A stretch of 64,000 nucleotides of DNA from Acuticoccus mangrovi (GTDB taxonomy: Bacteria > Pseudomonadota > Alphaproteobacteria > Rhizobiales > Amorphaceae): assembly GCF_016411865.1 (NCBI RefSeq), contig NZ_JAEKJA010000003.1:372001-436000 (forward strand), given 5' to 3'. This document shows positions 62,831 to 64,000 of this stretch, in pieces; position 1 is the stretch's first letter; the number at the start of each line of letters is the position of its first letter. The notes under the pieces are model-generated. The model made no database searches. It saw nothing but the letters and a program-made list of their open reading frames with translations, and was not told where the DNA came from. A program made the translations under genes and the position numbers.

Positions 62831-64000
62831 GTGAACTGGACGATCATTGCGATCGGGGTGGCGCTGGTCATGGCGCTGACGGCGGCGGTCGTCGGCCCCT
62901 ATTTCATCGACTGGACCGCCTATCGGGCGACGATCGAGGAGAACGCCTCCCGCATCCTCGGCACCGACGTCGCGATCGACGGCGACGCGGAGGTGCGGCT
63001 GCTGCCCCGTCCGCGGGTGAAGTTCACCAACGTGCGCATCGGCGCGGCGGACGCCCCGCTGATCGAGGCGGAGAGCGTCGAGCTCGACGTCGACCTCACG
63101 CCGCTCCTGAAGCGCGAGGTGCACATCCTCGACATGCGTCTCATCCGCCCCACCGTCTACCTGCGGGTGAGCGACGCAGGGCGCCTCGCCGTGCCCGACA
63201 TCACCCGCCCGCGACGCCTCGGCAGCTATTTCGACGTCGACCGCGTGATGGTGGAGGACATCGCGGTGGAGGACATGCGCGCCGTCCTCAGCGACGCGCG
63301 CAGCGGCCATACCCGCACGCTGGAGCACGTCTCCCTCACCGGCAGCGCCCGCTCGCTGCGTGGTCCCTTCAACGCCAGCGGCGCCGCCGTGGTGAGGGGC
63401 ACGCCCGTCGCACTGCGCATCGCCGGCGGCGCCCCCGAGGCCGACGGTTCGATGGCGCTCTCGATCCGTGCCACGCCGGAGGACGAGGACATGAGCCTCG
63501 GCTTCGACGGCACGCTGGTGCCCGCCCCGGACGCCCCCTCCCTCACCGGCCGGCTGACGGCGGAGAGCACCGCCGGGCCGCGCTGGTCGGCGCGCGGCGA
63601 AATGACGCTCGATCCGACCGCCCTTCGCGTCGAGCGCGGCGTGGTGTCGTGGGGCGATGCGCCAGCCCCGCTGGAGCTCGCCGCGAGCGCCCGCTACGCT
63701 CTCACCGGCGCCGATCCGCTGGAGGTGGCGTTGGAGGCCCGCCAGGTGGACCTCGACCGGATCGATCGCGCCATTACCGGCGCACCGCTCCCGGCAATCC
63801 CCGTGCCCGCCGCCGAGGCGGCGGCCGCCGCCCCCCTCGCCCCGCCGGCAGAGGCGATCGGCCGCCTCGCGACGCATCTCGCGCCCGTCGCCCATAGCCT
63901 CTGGGGCGCCGGCGGGCACGGGGTGGACGCGCGCGTGACGCTCGACATCGGCACCGTCGTCGCCGGTGGCGCGCTGATCCGCGACGTGACGGCCGCCTTG
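62831..64000 (+). CDS. AsmA family protein (partial, runs off the right edge)
   Basis: Open from a GTG at 62831 (AGGAG 5 bases upstream) for 390 codons to the window end. It begins with a single membrane helix (WTIIAIGVALVMALTAAVVG) followed by the AsmA N-terminal pattern GPYFIDWTAYRATIEENAS, ILGTDVAIDGDAEVRLLPRP, VKFTNVRIG and ESVELDVDLTPLLKREV, then a beta-rich region. AsmA/TamB-like proteins bridge inner and outer membranes for lipid transport. The C-terminal half is outside the window. Confidence 0.88.
   Translation, partial: MNWTIIAIGVALVMALTAAVVGPYFIDWTAYRATIEENASRILGTDVAIDGDAEVRLLPRPRVKFTNVRIGAADAPLIEAESVELDVDLTPLLKREVHILDMRLIRPTVYLRVSDAGRLAVPDITRPRRLGSYFDVDRVMVEDIAVEDMRAVLSDARSGHTRTLEHVSLTGSARSLRGPFNASGAAVVRGTPVALRIAGGAPEADGSMALSIRATPEDEDMSLGFDGTLVPAPDAPSLTGRLTAESTAGPRWSARGEMTLDPTALRVERGVVSWGDAPAPLELAASARYALTGADPLEVALEARQVDLDRIDRAITGAPLPAIPVPAAEAAAAAPLAPPAEAIGRLATHLAPVAHSLWGAGGHGVDARVTLDIGTVVAGGALIRDVTAAL

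Overview
The window is about 70% G+C, almost fully coding, with tightly overlapping operons (many ATGA and TGATG junctions). It looks like a chromosomal segment of an alphaproteobacterium, most likely Hyphomicrobiales (Rhizobiales). The evidence is the rhizobial-type glycerol ABC operon glpR-D-S-T-P-Q-U-V, the cysG-DUF2849-cysI-DUF934-fpr-cysH sulfur cluster, a Fur/Mur protein lacking the CxxC zinc motif, and an intergenic element of the kind scattered through Rhizobiales genomes. No rRNA, tRNA, IS, prophage or CRISPR was seen.

Layout. 1-188: start of an AHL-lactonase-type metallo-beta-lactamase, cut by the window edge. 375-791: a small secreted charged protein. 991-19576 (minus): one long, mostly overlapping cluster of 18 genes. 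It encodes a LivHM permease pair, a LivG ATPase, a LivF ATPase fused to a Tm-1-like domain, a PEP-hydrolase/TIM-barrel protein, a giant flotillin, two tandem SRPBCC proteins, a molybdenum hydroxylase (FAD, 2Fe-2S and a large subunit split into two genes with a GFA-type zinc protein between them), a small membrane protein, CoxD-like AAA and CoxE-like VWA maturation proteins, and an amidohydrolase. An AraC regulator (19694-20521) lies at its head. 20617-23454 (minus): an adenylate cyclase downstream of glycerol kinase. 23544-25814 (plus): HAD phosphatase, YghX-type dienelactone hydrolase and GNAT acetyltransferase. 25815-28821 (minus): a phytase/esterase-like secreted protein and an SGNH-like protein.

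29113-38167 (minus): the glycerol/glycerol-3-phosphate system (GlpV binding protein, GlpU, GlpQ and GlpP permeases, GlpT and GlpS ATPases, GlpD dehydrogenase, GlpR repressor). It is interrupted between glpU and glpV by a plus-strand lipoprotein gene. Together with glpK it forms a route from external glycerol to DHAP. 38407-43430 (plus): fur/mur, then a ribose-type sugar ABC transporter (binding protein, double ATPase, two permeases). Its last stop codon lies inside the first unit of a 57-copy, 15-bp minisatellite (43426-44280). 44383-47464 (plus): PxpA/LamB-YcsF, BioY, a TrpF-like protein and a DMT exporter. 47543-51237 (minus): hydantoinase/oxoprolinase subunits B and A. An Lrp/AsnC gene (51274-51744, minus) is divergent from the assimilatory sulfate-reduction operon (51893-57282).

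57412-64000: TerC, a small hypothetical protein, an orphan LivG-like ATPase, a repeated-type intergenic element, a cyclase fused to a haem-b-like membrane anchor and a 2Fe-2S ferredoxin domain, a D-lactate/glycolate-type FAD oxidase, and an AsmA-family protein running off the right edge.

The best candidate for an undescribed system is the 991-19576 cluster. It couples an ABC transporter with no visible binding protein, a Tm-1/PEP-hydrolase pair, a flotillin with 37 eleven-residue repeats, and a split molybdenum hydroxylase. The most striking non-coding feature is the minisatellite.
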